This document shows, piece after piece, positions 1-9,453 of a stretch of 64,000 bases of DNA; within the stretch, counting starts at the first letter, position 1; the number at the start of each line of letters is the position of its first letter. Position numbers and translations under genes: made by a program. Under the pieces are notes generated by a model that was not told the DNA's origin, did no database searches, and saw nothing but the letters and a program-made list of their open reading frames with translations. This DNA is from an uncultured Bacteroidales bacterium (GTDB taxonomy: Bacteria > Bacteroidota > Bacteroidia > Bacteroidales > CAIXZF01), in the NCBI GenBank assembly GCA_903923925.1, contig CAIXZF010000039.1:1-64000 (forward strand), read 5' to 3'.

Positions 1-44
1 AATTAATTAATTTAAAAAATATTTCTAAATTTAAATCTAATTTT

Positions 45-1367
45 ATGAAAATCAGTATCGTAGGTACAGGCTATGTAGGATTGGTAACAGGAACCTGTTT
101 TTCTGAAGTAGGAATTGATGTAACTTGTGTTGACATTGATGTTAAAAAGATTGAAAATCTTAAAAATGGGATCATCCCTATCTATGAACCGGGACTGGAG
201 GAAATGGTTGTCCGGAATGTTGAAAAGGGTCGACTTCATTTTTCAACTCAGCTAGTTAATAGTCTCGATGGTTGCGAAGTTGTGTTTATTGCTGTTGGAA
301 CACCACCTGATGAGGATGGAAGTGCTGACTTGAAATATGTTCTTGATGTTGCCAGGACTGTTGGTAAACACATGAATGAATATTTACTTGTAGTTACAAA
401 AAGTACAGTTCCAGTTGGTACAGCGAAAAAAGTTAAAGATGCTCTTCAGAGCGAACTTAATAATCGTGGTGTAAATATTCCTTTTGACGTTGCATCGAAT
501 CCTGAATTCCTTAAAGAAGGAAATGCAATAGATGATTTTCTGAAACCAGACAGAATTGTGGTTGGTGTTGAATCAGAAAGAGGTGAATCCACTATGAAAA
601 AACTTTACAAGCCGTTTACCCTTAATGGTCATCCGGTAATTTTCATGGATGTTCCTTCAGCAGAAATGACAAAATATGCTGCCAATTCCATGCTTGCAAC
701 AAAAATCAGCTTCATGAACGACATTGCTAATCTTTGCGAAATTATTGGTGCTGATGTTAACATGGTAAGAAGAGGCATAGGCAGTGATAGCAGAATTGGC
801 AATAAATTCATTTATCCCGGTGTTGGTTATGGGGGATCCTGTTTCCCAAAAGATGTGAAAGCTCTTATTAAATCTGCAGAAGATTATGGCTACAATTTAA
901 GAGTTTTACGTGCTGTGGAGGATGTGAATGACGATCAGAAATCGGTTCTATTTAACAAAGTTAGTAAGTATTTTAATGGCGATTTAAAAGGCAAATCAAT
1001 CGGTATTTGGGGATTGTCATTTAAACCTGAAACTGATGATATGAGAGAAGCTCCCTCGCTTGTTCTTATCGAAAAATTTTTGAATGCAGGATGCGTTGTG
1101 AAAGTGTATGACCCCGTTGCAATGCATGAAACTAAGCATAAATTGGGAGATACTGTTGAGTATTGTAATGATGAATATGAAACTTTAATAGATGCAGATT
1201 GCATGTTGCTTGTAACAGAATGGAAACAATTCCGTATGCCTAATCTTAACGTGATGAAGAAATTGATGAAACGCCCTCTGATTTTTGATGGTCGTAATAT
1301 TTACGATGTCAATGATATGGAAGCTGCTGGTTTTGAATATTTCTGCATCGGAATCAAAAAGGTATGA
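45..1367 (+). CDS. ugd: UDP-glucose 6-dehydrogenase
   Basis: Oxidises UDP-glucose to UDP-glucuronate with two NAD+ in the cytoplasm, supplying acidic sugar precursors for surface polysaccharide. The 440-residue protein has the normal length of the UDP-glucose/GDP-mannose dehydrogenase family. A Rossmann GxGxxG lies at residues 7-12, and the catalytic cysteine is Cys266 in GGSCFPKD. The UDP-binding C-terminal third is complete. The gene overlaps the next by 4 bp (ATGA), and the next enzyme consumes its product, which supports the assignment. The upstream bases are A/T only, with no Shine-Dalgarno. Confidence 0.95.
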   Translation: MKISIVGTGYVGLVTGTCFSEVGIDVTCVDIDVKKIENLKNGIIPIYEPGLEEMVVRNVEKGRLHFSTQLVNSLDGCEVVFIAVGTPPDEDGSADLKYVLDVARTVGKHMNEYLLVVTKSTVPVGTAKKVKDALQSELNNRGVNIPFDVASNPEFLKEGNAIDDFLKPDRIVVGVESERGESTMKKLYKPFTLNGHPVIFMDVPSAEMTKYAANSMLATKISFMNDIANLCEIIGADVNMVRRGIGSDSRIGNKFIYPGVGYGGSCFPKDVKALIKSAEDYGYNLRVLRAVEDVNDDQKSVLFNKVSKYFNGDLKGKSIGIWGLSFKPETDDMREAPSLVLIEKFLNAGCVVKVYDPVAMHETKHKLGDTVEYCNDEYETLIDADCMLLVTEWKQFRMPNLNVMKKLMKRPLIFDGRNIYDVNDMEAAGFEYFCIGIKKV

Positions 1368-2302
1368 AAAAAATATTGGTGACGGGTGGGGCTGGTTTTC
1401 TCGGTTCCCACCTTTGCGAACGACTTCTCAATGAAGGTAATGAGGTGGTTTGCCTTGATAATTATTTTACCGGACAAAAGAAGAACGTTGTTCATCTACT
1501 TGATAATCCGTATTTTGAGCTGATCAGGCATGATGTAACAATGCCTTTTTTTATTGAGGTTGATGAAATATACAACCTTGCCTGCCCGGCTTCTCCCGTT
1601 CATTATCAATATAATCCGATAAAAACTGTAAAAACTTCTGTAATGGGAGCCATCAATATGCTTGGGCTTGCAAAAAGAATTCGGGCAAAGGTATTGCAGG
1701 CTTCTACCAGTGAGGTTTACGGAGATCCTCAGATACATCCTCAAACTGAAGAATATTGGGGGCATGTTAACCCAATAGGTATCAGAGCTTGTTATGATGA
1801 AGGAAAGCGTTGTGCAGAAACTCTTTTCGTAAACTATCATAACCAGAACGATGTCCGGATAAAGATTATCAGAATCTTTAATACCTATGGTCCACGTATG
1901 CACCCTAATGATGGCAGGGTTGTTTCCAATTTTATTGTGCAGGCACTTCAGAATAAAAATATAACTATTTATGGTGATGGTTCACAGTCAAGAAGCTTCT
2001 GCTATGTTGACGACCTCTTAGACGGAATGGTTAAACTAATGAATAGCCGCGATGATTTTACAGGACCAGTTAATATCGGAAACCCGAATGAATTTACTAT
2101 GCTTGAACTCGCCGAGAAAATTCTAAAATTAACTGGATCAAAATCGGAATTGGTTTTTGAACCATTACCTGCTGATGATCCATTGCAACGGCAACCCAAT
2201 ATCACACTCGCAAGAAAAGAACTTGGTTGGGAACCCAAAATACAATTGGAGGAAGGTCTTGTAAAAACTATTGATTTCTTCAGGACAATCGTAAAAGCAT
2301 GA
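1364..2302 (+). CDS. UDP-glucuronate decarboxylase (UDP-xylose synthase), SDR family
   Basis: Extended short-chain dehydrogenase expected to decarboxylate UDP-glucuronate to UDP-xylose with tightly bound NAD+. The nucleotide-binding GGAGFLG is at residues 8-14. The active-site TSEVYGDP (Thr115, Glu117) and Tyr144-x3-Lys148 are the combination typical of UXS enzymes rather than of UDP-galactose epimerases. At 312 residues it matches the soluble bacterial form, with no membrane anchor. It is translationally coupled to the UDP-glucose dehydrogenase before it and to the reductase after it by 4-bp overlaps. Confidence 0.9.
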   Translation: MKKILVTGGAGFLGSHLCERLLNEGNEVVCLDNYFTGQKKNVVHLLDNPYFELIRHDVTMPFFIEVDEIYNLACPASPVHYQYNPIKTVKTSVMGAINMLGLAKRIRAKVLQASTSEVYGDPQIHPQTEEYWGHVNPIGIRACYDEGKRCAETLFVNYHNQNDVRIKIIRIFNTYGPRMHPNDGRVVSNFIVQALQNKNITIYGDGSQSRSFCYVDDLLDGMVKLMNSRDDFTGPVNIGNPNEFTMLELAEKILKLTGSKSELVFEPLPADDPLQRQPNITLARKELGWEPKIQLEEGLVKTIDFFRTIVKA

Positions 2303-3168
2303 TAGATATTCTCGTAACAGGTGCTTATGGCCAACTTGGCAGTGAGATAAAAGAACTGAGTTCAAATTATCCACATTACCGTTTTGATTTCACTGATGCC
2401 GATACTCTCGACATCAGTGATGAGCAAAATATAAAATCTTATTTTGAGAATTTCAAACCTCAGGTGCTTATCAATTGTGCTGCTTATACTGCAGTTGATA
2501 AAGCTGAGGAAGAAATAACATTCGCAGAATTAATAAATGTTCATGCACCAGCTAACCTTGCCAGGCAGTGTAATTCGATTGACGCCCTTTTAATACATGT
2601 CTCTACCGACTATGTATTCAGCGGGAAAGCATTTCAGCCATATAAGGAATCCGATATCACTGACCCTGTTTCCGTTTATGGAAAAACCAAATTAGATGGC
2701 GAGAATGCAATTAGAGCAAATTCAAAAAAGTCAATAATAATTCGTACTTCATGGCTTTATTCCTACTATGGTAAGAATTTTGTAAAAACCATGCTGAAAT
2801 TAGCACATGATCGGGGAGAACTCAGAGTTATTGCGGACCAGATTGGATCTCCCACATATGCGGCTGATCTTGCCAAAGTAATTCTTGATATTATTCCTCA
2901 AAGTATGAAAATTCAGACCAATGAAACTTTCCATTATACGAATGAGGGAGTTCTTAGCTGGTACGATTTTGCAGTGGCAATAATGGAATTATCAGGGTTA
3001 AAATGCAAAGTTACTCCAATAGAAACTAAGGATTATCCAACTCCTGCTGCAAGGCCTTCCTACAGCGTTATGAATAAAAGTAAAATTAAATCTACTTTTG
3101 GGGTAGAAATTCCATATTGGAGACATAGCCTTAAATTATGCATTACACGTCTTTTTAGGTTGTCGTAA
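2299..3168 (+). CDS. rfbD: dTDP-4-dehydrorhamnose reductase
   Basis: Last step of dTDP-L-rhamnose synthesis, an NADPH-dependent reduction of dTDP-4-dehydro-rhamnose. The sequence shows the Rossmann GAYGQLG at residues 8-14, STDYVFSG at 102-109 and the catalytic Tyr127-x3-Lys131. Length (289 aa) is normal. The start overlaps the previous stop by 4 bp. The rfbA, rfbB and rfbC partners are not in this window, so they must lie elsewhere, or the enzyme acts on a related 4-keto sugar; the family assignment is firm, the exact substrate less so. Confidence 0.88.
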   Translation: MIDILVTGAYGQLGSEIKELSSNYPHYRFDFTDADTLDISDEQNIKSYFENFKPQVLINCAAYTAVDKAEEEITFAELINVHAPANLARQCNSIDALLIHVSTDYVFSGKAFQPYKESDITDPVSVYGKTKLDGENAIRANSKKSIIIRTSWLYSYYGKNFVKTMLKLAHDRGELRVIADQIGSPTYAADLAKVILDIIPQSMKIQTNETFHYTNEGVLSWYDFAVAIMELSGLKCKVTPIETKDYPTPAARPSYSVMNKSKIKSTFGVEIPYWRHSLKLCITRLFRLS

Positions 3169-3189
3169 ATATCAGAAAAACAGTATTTT

Positions 3190-4926
3190 ATGGAAATAGA
3201 TACAAGTATAATTAAGCGAGCACAAACTTGGCTCGATGGAGATTTTGATCAGGAAACAAAAGAAAAAATCCAATTTCTTTTTGAAAAAGATCAGGATGAA
3301 TTAATTGATGCTTTTTATAGAGATCTTGAATTTGGTACAGGTGGCTTGCGGGGAATTATGGGAGTTGGCACAAACAGGATGAATAAATATACTGTTGGTA
3401 TGGCAACAATGGGACTGGCTAACTATCTGAAAATGATGTTCCCATCTGGGAATTTAATAAAAGTAGCCATTGCCCACGATAGTAGAAACAATAGTAGATT
3501 TTTTGCAACAATTACTGCTAATGTTTTGGCCTACTATGGAATAAAGGTGTTTTTATTTGATGACCTTCGCCCTACACCAGAGCTTTCATTTGCCATTCGA
3601 CATCTTAAATGTAATTCAGGCATCGTTATTACTGCATCACATAACCCGAAGGAATACAATGGTTATAAGGTATATTGGGATGATGGAGCGCAATTAGTTT
3701 ATCCACATGATAAGAATGTTATCACTGAAGTATTAAAAATCAGCAATATCCCTCAGGCTGCTTTTCTTGATAATCCGGAAATGATTGAGATAATTGGTGA
3801 TGAAGTCGATAATGCTTATATGAAGGAGTTAGTAGCCAATGTGCTACGTCCGGATGTTATTAAAAATCAGGCAAATTTGGGGATTGTATATACTCCAATA
3901 CACGGCAGTGGAATTACATTGATGCCAAGAGCTTTTCAGGAAATTGGTTTTACAAATTTTAATATTGTTGAAGCTCAGAAAATTCCGGATGGAAATTTCC
4001 CAACAGTTAAATCCCCAAATCCAGAAGAGCCTCTCGCCCTTGCAATGGCCATGAATCTTGCTCAGGATATTAATGCTGATCTGGTTCTGGCAACAGATCC
4101 CGATGCCGACAGACTTGGAGTAGGGGTGCGCGATAATCATGGTGATCTTATTTTGCTTAATGGCAACCAAACAGCTACACTCTTAACGTATTATCTTCTG
4201 GAGCAATGGAATTACAATGGTAAAATAACTGGTTCTGAATATATGGTTAAAACCATAGTTACCAGTGAGTTACTTGTTGAAATTGCTGATTCTTTTAATG
4301 TAGAAATGTTCGATGTCCTAACAGGATTTAAATTCATTGCTGAAGTAATCCGTGATCTGGAAGGCAAAAGAAAATTTATTGGTGGGGGTGAAGAGAGCTA
4401 TGGATTCATGGTAAGCGATTTCATTCGCGATAAGGATGCAATTTCAGCATGTACAATGATAGCCGAAGCTTCTGCCTGGGCAGCAACTCAAGGGAAAACA
4501 CTCTTTGGAATATTACTTGATATTTATAAAAAATATAAGTTTTACAGGGAAGGTCTGATCACAATTACAAAGAAAGGAAAATCAGGTGCTGAAGAAATTA
4601 TGGCTATGATGGATTCCTACAGAAATAATCCGTTTAAAAGTCTGATTGGCCTGAAGGTGCATGAAATACGAGACTATCAACTGAAAGTAGCGAAAAATTT
4701 TACAGATGGTACAGAAAAGGTAATCGAACTTCCTGCCTCGAATGTAATTCAGTTTTTTCTGGAAGATGGAAGTAAAATAACAGTAAGGCCTTCAGGTACA
4801 GAACCGAAAATTAAGTTTTATTTTGGTGTCGTTGGAAAACTTAACGATACTGATGAATTTGATGAAGTGAATGCCAGGTTGGAGAAGAAAATCAAAGACA
4901 TTATAACCGAAATGAATTTAAATTAA
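3190..4926 (+). CDS. phosphoglucomutase/phosphomannomutase (alpha-D-phosphohexomutase)
   Basis: Interconverts hexose 1- and 6-phosphates, feeding glucose-1-phosphate into the sugar-nucleotide genes upstream. The 578-residue protein is the long PGM2-like form common in Bacteroidota. The phosphoserine loop TASHNP has Ser150. The metal-binding DPDADR is at residues 303-308. The sugar-recognition GGGEESYGF and the C-terminal phosphate-binding RPSGTEP are also present. It lies 21 bp after rfbD and 3 bp before the next gene, so it is probably in the same operon. Glucose versus mannose specificity cannot be read from the sequence. Confidence 0.9.
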   Translation: MEIDTSIIKRAQTWLDGDFDQETKEKIQFLFEKDQDELIDAFYRDLEFGTGGLRGIMGVGTNRMNKYTVGMATMGLANYLKMMFPSGNLIKVAIAHDSRNNSRFFATITANVLAYYGIKVFLFDDLRPTPELSFAIRHLKCNSGIVITASHNPKEYNGYKVYWDDGAQLVYPHDKNVITEVLKISNIPQAAFLDNPEMIEIIGDEVDNAYMKELVANVLRPDVIKNQANLGIVYTPIHGSGITLMPRAFQEIGFTNFNIVEAQKIPDGNFPTVKSPNPEEPLALAMAMNLAQDINADLVLATDPDADRLGVGVRDNHGDLILLNGNQTATLLTYYLLEQWNYNGKITGSEYMVKTIVTSELLVEIADSFNVEMFDVLTGFKFIAEVIRDLEGKRKFIGGGEESYGFMVSDFIRDKDAISACTMIAEASAWAATQGKTLFGILLDIYKKYKFYREGLITITKKGKSGAEEIMAMMDSYRNNPFKSLIGLKVHEIRDYQLKVAKNFTDGTEKVIELPASNVIQFFLEDGSKITVRPSGTEPKIKFYFGVVGKLNDTDEFDEVNARLEKKIKDIITEMNLN

Positions 4927-4929
4927 TAC

Positions 4930-5673
4930 ATGGCACTGTTACATAGTTTAGAAAATCAGGGCAATTTCCTGTTCCGTTACAGAAGTTACCTTCCATTGGT
5001 TTTGTTTGTCCCTGTGGTTCCTATTGTGTACTTTAACACAAAGCATGAATTATGTACTTGCTACCAGGCGTACTTTATATATTCAGCATTGATAATGAGT
5101 ATTTTAGGAATTGTAATACGTGCAATAGCTATTGCAACAACACCAAAAGGCACTTCTGGAAGAAATACTGAGATGCAGGTTGCAGAGTCTTTAAACACCA
5201 GAGGAATTTATTCAACTGTAAGGCACCCGCTTTATCTTGGAAACTTTTTCATGTGGATAGGAATAGTCGCTTTTACATTTAATATTTGGTTCTTTATTGT
5301 TGTTGCTCTCGCCTTTTGGATTTATTATGAAAGGATCATGTTTGCTGAGGAGCGTTTCCTGGAACGGAAATTTGGATATTCATATATGGATTGGTCTTTA
5401 CAAGTGCCTGCCTTTGTACCATGTTTGCGGAAATATAAATCTCCAGAAACTCCATTCTCCTGGAAAAGCATTTTCCGTCGCGAATATTCTGGTTGGCTTG
5501 CAACAGCTCTTTGCTTTGCTTTTATTGACCAGTTACGATATTATTTTAAATACAATTCCTTCGAATACAATAGATTATCAGTTTATATTCTGGCAATTAT
5601 ATTAATTGTTACCATGACTATAAGAACTCTAAAACACAACACTCAACTATTGCACGAAGAAGATCGCTCCTGA
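4930..5673 (+). CDS. isoprenylcysteine carboxyl methyltransferase-like membrane protein
   Basis: Integral membrane protein (247 aa, about five to six hydrophobic segments) of the ICMT/PEMT methyltransferase superfamily. The hallmark RHPLYLG is at residues 98-104 and is followed by AEERFLERKFG at about 139-149, the conserved cofactor-binding end of the fold. Bacterial members methylate small lipids or unknown membrane substrates, and no prenyl-protein role should be assumed. The gene begins 3 bp after the phosphohexomutase and ends 3 bp before a DMT transporter. A C-terminal extension with two further hydrophobic stretches goes beyond the core family. Confidence 0.7.
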   Translation: MALLHSLENQGNFLFRYRSYLPLVLFVPVVPIVYFNTKHELCTCYQAYFIYSALIMSILGIVIRAIAIATTPKGTSGRNTEMQVAESLNTRGIYSTVRHPLYLGNFFMWIGIVAFTFNIWFFIVVALAFWIYYERIMFAEERFLERKFGYSYMDWSLQVPAFVPCLRKYKSPETPFSWKSIFRREYSGWLATALCFAFIDQLRYYFKYNSFEYNRLSVYILAIILIVTMTIRTLKHNTQLLHEEDRS

Positions 5674-5676
5674 TTT

Positions 5677-6570
5677 ATGCCCAAAACCTCCCGACCAATT
5701 ATAATCCTTTTTGGTGTTGTTTGTATGCTTTTTTGGGGCATGTCATTCGTATGGTCCAAAGTAGTATTTAATTATTATAGTCCTCTGACAACAATTTTTC
5801 TAAGATTGGTAATTTCTGGAATTATTCTGCTTGTCATAAGAGCGTTGTGGATAAAATCAACACCTTTTGAGAATAAGGATATTCCAATGATTATGGCTTC
5901 TGCTTTTTTTTCACCTTTTTGCTACTTCTTGGGCGAAAGTTATGGTTTACAGGAGGTTTCATCAACAGTTGCTGCTGTTATAATAGCAACGATTCCTGTT
6001 TTTTCACCATTTGTTGCCTATATAACACTTAAGGAACGTCTTACGACTCTTAATTTTTTAGGGTTAATTGTTTCTTTTATTGGAATAGTAGTTATGTTAG
6101 TCAGGAAAGACCTTAGTATGGATGGCTCTCTGAAAGGAATATTATTGCTGTTTTTTGCGGTAGTAGCAGCTTTGGCTTATAGCGTTTCAATAAAGCGACT
6201 GTCAACAAAATATCATCCGCTAACTATTGTTGCGTATCAGAATGTTCTGGGTGCAGTTTATTTTCTTCCATTTTTTCTTCTCTTAGACTGGAAGCATTTT
6301 ATTCATGTGGTTCCTAATTTAGAATTGACTTATTCATTGCTGGCGCTGGCTATATTTGCTTCATCACTGGCATTTATCCTGTTTACAATTGTTTTAAGAG
6401 AAATTGGAATGAGCAGAGCAAATATATATTCTAACCTTATTCCAGTGTTTACGGCAATATTTTCGTTTTTTGTTTTGTCAGAACAATTCACTCCTGCTAA
6501 ATTAGCGGGAATGATTATAGTTATTTCAGGAGTAGTCCTGGCTCAATCAGGGAAACTCAGATCGTCTTGA
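5677..6570 (+). CDS. EamA/DMT-family transporter
   Basis: Inner-membrane permease of 297 residues with ten predicted transmembrane helices arranged as two EamA repeats, the drug/metabolite transporter layout. The end of each repeat shows the usual pattern (helix, short loop with ERLT in repeat 1 and EQFT in repeat 2, final helices rich in Gly and Val). Substrate is unknown; relatives export amino acids or other metabolites. It follows the methyltransferase by 3 bp and precedes the saccharopine-dehydrogenase-like gene by 21 bp, suggesting one transcript. Confidence 0.8.
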   Translation: MPKTSRPIIILFGVVCMLFWGMSFVWSKVVFNYYSPLTTIFLRLVISGIILLVIRALWIKSTPFENKDIPMIMASAFFSPFCYFLGESYGLQEVSSTVAAVIIATIPVFSPFVAYITLKERLTTLNFLGLIVSFIGIVVMLVRKDLSMDGSLKGILLLFFAVVAALAYSVSIKRLSTKYHPLTIVAYQNVLGAVYFLPFFLLLDWKHFIHVVPNLELTYSLLALAIFASSLAFILFTIVLREIGMSRANIYSNLIPVFTAIFSFFVLSEQFTPAKLAGMIIVISGVVLAQSGKLRSS

Positions 6571-6591
6571 ATATTTAATCACCATAATTTC

Positions 6592-7728
6592 ATGAAAAAA
6601 GTTCTTCTATTAGGTGCTGGTTTAGTTGGATATCCAATGGCACTTGACCTTGCAAAAACAGGCGAATTTGATCTTAGCGTTGCTGATTTTAATGAAAACA
6701 GTATCAGCAGACTCAACGCATCAGGAATAAATGCAATAAAAATTGATTTATCTGACACCAAAGCTGTTGAGTCATTGGTAATTGATTACGATTTAATTTT
6801 GGATGCTGTTCCTGGTTATATGGGATTTCAGACTTTTAAAACAGTAATTGAGGCAGGTAAAGATATTGTTGATATTGCCTTTTTCCCTGAAGATCCATTC
6901 GTGTTAAATGATTTGGCAAAATCCAAAGGAGTTACTGCAATAATGGATATGGGAGTAGCTCCCGGAATGAGTAATATTTTAATTGGCTATGCAGACCATC
7001 TGCTTGATAAAACCAGCAGGGCTGTTATCTATGTTGGAGGGCTTCCCAAGATTCGAACCTGGCCATATGAATACAAAGCTGTTTTTTCACCCATAGATGT
7101 AATTGAGGAATATACCAGAACTGCCCGCTTTGTCAGAAATGGCAAGATTGTTGAAATGCCGGCACTCACAGAAGCTGAATTGATGGATTTTCAGGGTATT
7201 GGTACTCTCGAAGCCTTTAACTCTGATGGATTGAGGTCATTAATGTTTACAATTGATGCACCGGAGATGATTGAAAAGACGTTGAGATATCCCGGCCATA
7301 TTGAAAAAATGAAAGTATTACGTGAAACCGGGTTCTTTTCTTATGATGAAATTATTGTGAATGGACATTCAATCAGACCTATTGATCTTACTACTAAGCT
7401 ATTGTTTCCAAAATGGAAACTTGAAGAAGGAGAGGAGGATGTTACAATCATGCAGGTAATAATTGAAGGAATCTCAAGTGGAAAAATGCATAAATACCAG
7501 TATGACCTTTTAGATCAATACAATAAGGAAACAAAAGTCCATTCAATGGCCAGAACAACCGGCTATGCCGCGACAGCTGCTTTAAGAATGCTTGCAAATG
7601 GTTCTTTTCCGGAAAAGGGAGTAATTGTACCGGAAGTTATTGGCAAATATCCTGATTGCGTTAAATTTATTTTAGATGAATTGAAACAAAGAGGAGTGGT
7701 TTACCGCGAGGAGATAACACCATTATAA
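6592..7728 (+). CDS. saccharopine dehydrogenase-family reductase
   Basis: Cytoplasmic NAD(P)-dependent enzyme of 378 residues. The dinucleotide-binding LLGAGLVG has its GxGxxG at residues 8-13. The middle domain contains MDMGVAPGMSN, typical of saccharopine reductase-like proteins. Relatives act in lysine metabolism or as carboxynorspermidine dehydrogenase in polyamine synthesis, and the sequence alone does not separate these. It ends the first plus-strand gene run, with no clear terminator in the AT-rich DNA that follows. Confidence 0.75.
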   Translation: MKKVLLLGAGLVGYPMALDLAKTGEFDLSVADFNENSISRLNASGINAIKIDLSDTKAVESLVIDYDLILDAVPGYMGFQTFKTVIEAGKDIVDIAFFPEDPFVLNDLAKSKGVTAIMDMGVAPGMSNILIGYADHLLDKTSRAVIYVGGLPKIRTWPYEYKAVFSPIDVIEEYTRTARFVRNGKIVEMPALTEAELMDFQGIGTLEAFNSDGLRSLMFTIDAPEMIEKTLRYPGHIEKMKVLRETGFFSYDEIIVNGHSIRPIDLTTKLLFPKWKLEEGEEDVTIMQVIIEGISSGKMHKYQYDLLDQYNKETKVHSMARTTGYAATAALRMLANGSFPEKGVIVPEVIGKYPDCVKFILDELKQRGVVYREEITPL

Positions 7729-8332
7729 TTATAAGCAAAAAAATTAAACTATACTATACTCAATCTCTTTTAACGTCCAATTTTTATTCACTGGAATAAG
7801 AAACTAAAAAAAAATCAAGTAGGATAGTTGATTAATACATTGCAGCTCTAATTGATCCAGCTTGCTGTATTTTGGTCATGGGATTTTTATTTTACAAATA
7901 CCTTACTGATTTTTAATTTTCTTTTCCTGACTTTATTTAGTTCTGGCAAGCATGGTTTTGATTTTGTAAATTCAGCCCCAGCTTTTTTGGGAATCAAATT
8001 GTTCAAGTTTGGCCGACTATCTGAAATTGTATAGGGTAGGCGAGAAGTCTTTATTAAGCGTTTCAAATTTTTGGTCATCTGATGAATAAAGGTTCATTTG
8101 AATCGGAGCTTGCAGCCAGGCTTAGTGAAACCCTACCTTAAATCCTTTTAGGGCATACAATTACACTGAATGTAGTACTGTTTACAAACAGACTACCAGT
8201 AAAACTGAGGTAAATGTCCTCATTATGAGTACTTTAAGCTTAGGATTTCCTTTAAAATATTTTTGTTTACATTATTAAACCTTTTCATTTGTATTACGTA
8301 CAACCGGAGTGACTTTTGTATAAATCATTAAG
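7729..8332. other. long intergenic region without a supported gene
   Basis: About 600 bp with no convincing gene. Short open frames exist on both strands around 7852-8078, but neither has a recognisable domain or a start context. Two weak structural signals are visible: a GGTAGG near 8035 that could pair with a CCTACC near 8135, and a short inverted repeat CTGTTTACAAACAG at 8178-8191. I could not match the region to tmRNA, RNase P RNA, SRP RNA or 6S RNA. It may be a decayed gene, a long leader or an unrecognised RNA. Confidence 0.4.
8258..8265 (+). promoter_or_regulatory. candidate -7 promoter element for the XRE regulator
   Basis: TATTTTTG matches the Bacteroidota -7 consensus TAnnTTTG. There is no TTG at the ideal -33 spacing, so the call rests on the -7 box alone. 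Transcription from here would give a leader of about 165 nt that contains all the TTACAAATGTRA repeats before the regulator. Confidence 0.35.
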
Positions 8333-8411
8333 TTACAAATGTGAATTCAAGGTTACAAATGTGAATCACTAAGAAATCATAGAGTTTACAAATGTAATTT
8401 ACAAATGTGAA
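8333..8411. repeat. four TTACAAATGTRA sites upstream of the XRE regulator gene
   Basis: Four near-identical 12-mers start at 8333, 8353, 8386 and 8399; three read TTACAAATGTGA and the one at 8386 reads TTACAAATGTAA. Each is an imperfect dyad TTACA-nn-TGTRA. Starts are 20, 33 and 13 bp apart, and the last ends 24 bp before the ATG. The best reading is an operator array for the XRE protein encoded next to it. A caveat is that the 8386 site also contains TACATTTG on the minus strand, which looks like a -7 element. Confidence 0.6.
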
Positions 8412-8423
8412 AATCAATTTAAT

Positions 8424-8435
8424 ATTGTAAACAAT
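8424..8435. promoter_or_regulatory. dyad ATTGTAAACAAT overlapping the regulator start codon
   Basis: ATTGT-AA-ACAAT is a 12-bp dyad with the same TGT/ACA arms as the upstream sites, in inverted order. It overlaps the ATG at 8434. A protein or an RNA fold here would block initiation, which suggests autoregulation; this is inference. Confidence 0.4.
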
Positions 8436-9402
8436 GGTTGATAGAATTACGCTCTTATTAAAGACAAAAAACATTACAGCCTCGCAATTTGCGGATGAAG
8501 TAGGAGTACAGCGTTCAAGTGTTTCCCATGTATTATCAGGCAGAAACAAGCCTAGTCTGGATTTTATTCAGAAAATACTTAAAAAATATCCAGAAATTAA
8601 CCCTGATTGGTTATTATTTGGTAAGGGTGCCATGAACATGGAGTTTAATCTTTTTAGTGAAATAAGCGATGCTATTCCACTTCAGGAAGAGGTTATTGAT
8701 AAAGCACTTAAACGCCAGGAAAGGCCAATGAGAGCGGTGCCTGAGAAGATTCTCCCTGATGAAGACATCGAAGCTGATGAGGAAGTTTTCGAAAAGGAAA
8801 TTTTAACTCAGGGGATTAATTTGGCTGCTGCGCAGGAAAATTCCGAATCTTTGAAGAGCGAACCAATTTCTTCTATTCATTCAGAGACTCATTATTCAAA
8901 TATTCAAACAGAAAACAATCAAAATCAACCTATTGTAACGAATATTCAGCATCAAGCTGTAATTCATCCTCCTCAAAGTAATATTGCAACCTCTCCACAG
9001 ACTTTTACAACGCAACACCATACAAATCCTCCACAACAGACTTATCCGCTGCCACAAGAGCTAAATACAGCCCCACAGCAGGTATTTCAACCCCAGCAGG
9101 CGGTAAATTCAACTCCACAGCAGGTATTTCAACCACAGCAGGTGGTAAATGCGGTCCCACAGCAAGCATTTCAACAACCACAACTGTTAAATACAGCATC
9201 ACAGCAGGCATTTCAACAACAACAGCCAGATAGTACTGCTCCTCAGTATTCGTTTCAACAAAATGCAGGAAATATTTCTCCTCAGGCGACCCAACAAAAT
9301 GTCCAAACCCCGATGCCGGCAATTCCGGCAACAGGGAAGGAAATCGAACAAATAATGGTGTTTTATAAAGACAAGACTTTTACTGTTTACAAACCTGAAT
9401 AG
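8434..9402 (+). CDS. XRE-family DNA-binding protein with Gln/Pro-rich repeats
   Basis: 322 residues. Residues 3-60 form a phage-repressor-like helix-turn-helix, with ITASQFADEVGVQRSSVSHV holding the two helices. Residues 85-125 are acidic and charged. Residues about 145-300 are low-complexity and rich in Gln, Pro, Asn and Thr, with five 14-residue repeats at 210-279. The C-terminal tail (about 302-322: GKEIEQIMVFYKDKTFTVYKPE) is compact and resembles the conserved end of many short Bacteroidota XRE proteins. Those relatives, as I know them, lack such a long Gln-rich linker. The gene stands alone and is surrounded by TTACAnnTGTRA dyads, so it is probably autoregulated. Its other targets are unknown. 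Confidence 0.8.
   Translation: MVDRITLLLKTKNITASQFADEVGVQRSSVSHVLSGRNKPSLDFIQKILKKYPEINPDWLLFGKGAMNMEFNLFSEISDAIPLQEEVIDKALKRQERPMRAVPEKILPDEDIEADEEVFEKEILTQGINLAAAQENSESLKSEPISSIHSETHYSNIQTENNQNQPIVTNIQHQAVIHPPQSNIATSPQTFTTQHHTNPPQQTYPLPQELNTAPQQVFQPQQAVNSTPQQVFQPQQVVNAVPQQAFQQPQLLNTASQQAFQQQQPDSTAPQYSFQQNAGNISPQATQQNVQTPMPAIPATGKEIEQIMVFYKDKTFTVYKPE
9061..9270 (+). repeat. 42-bp (14-codon) in-frame tandem repeat
   Basis: Five tandem 42-bp units inside the XRE gene encode variants of LNTAPQQVFQPQQA. The first two or three copies are closest to each other and the later ones drift. The frame is kept throughout. Copy number could change by slippage without breaking the gene. Confidence 0.75.
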
Positions 9403-9421
9403 TGGTTACAATTGTAATCAC
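9402..9421. promoter_or_regulatory. 20-bp palindrome directly after the regulator stop codon
   Basis: GTGGTTACAATTGTAATCAC pairs at nine of ten positions and is centred on the perfect dyad TTACAATTGTAA (9406-9417). It overlaps the last base of the stop codon. No T-run follows, so a simple terminator is unlikely. The arms match the sites upstream of the same gene. Confidence 0.55.
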
Positions 9422-9453
9422 ACTGTTTAATAAAGCAGCAAAGTCACATTGGT

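Noticed and set aside
7852..8078. Short open frames on both strands (60 and 63 codons) as genes
   Set aside because: They overlap head to tail, lack a start context or any recognisable domain, and lie in AT-rich DNA where such frames arise by chance.
9061..9270. Repeat block considered as a CRISPR array or minisatellite
   Set aside because: Repeats are tandem, have no spacers, keep the reading frame and encode a Gln-rich linker.
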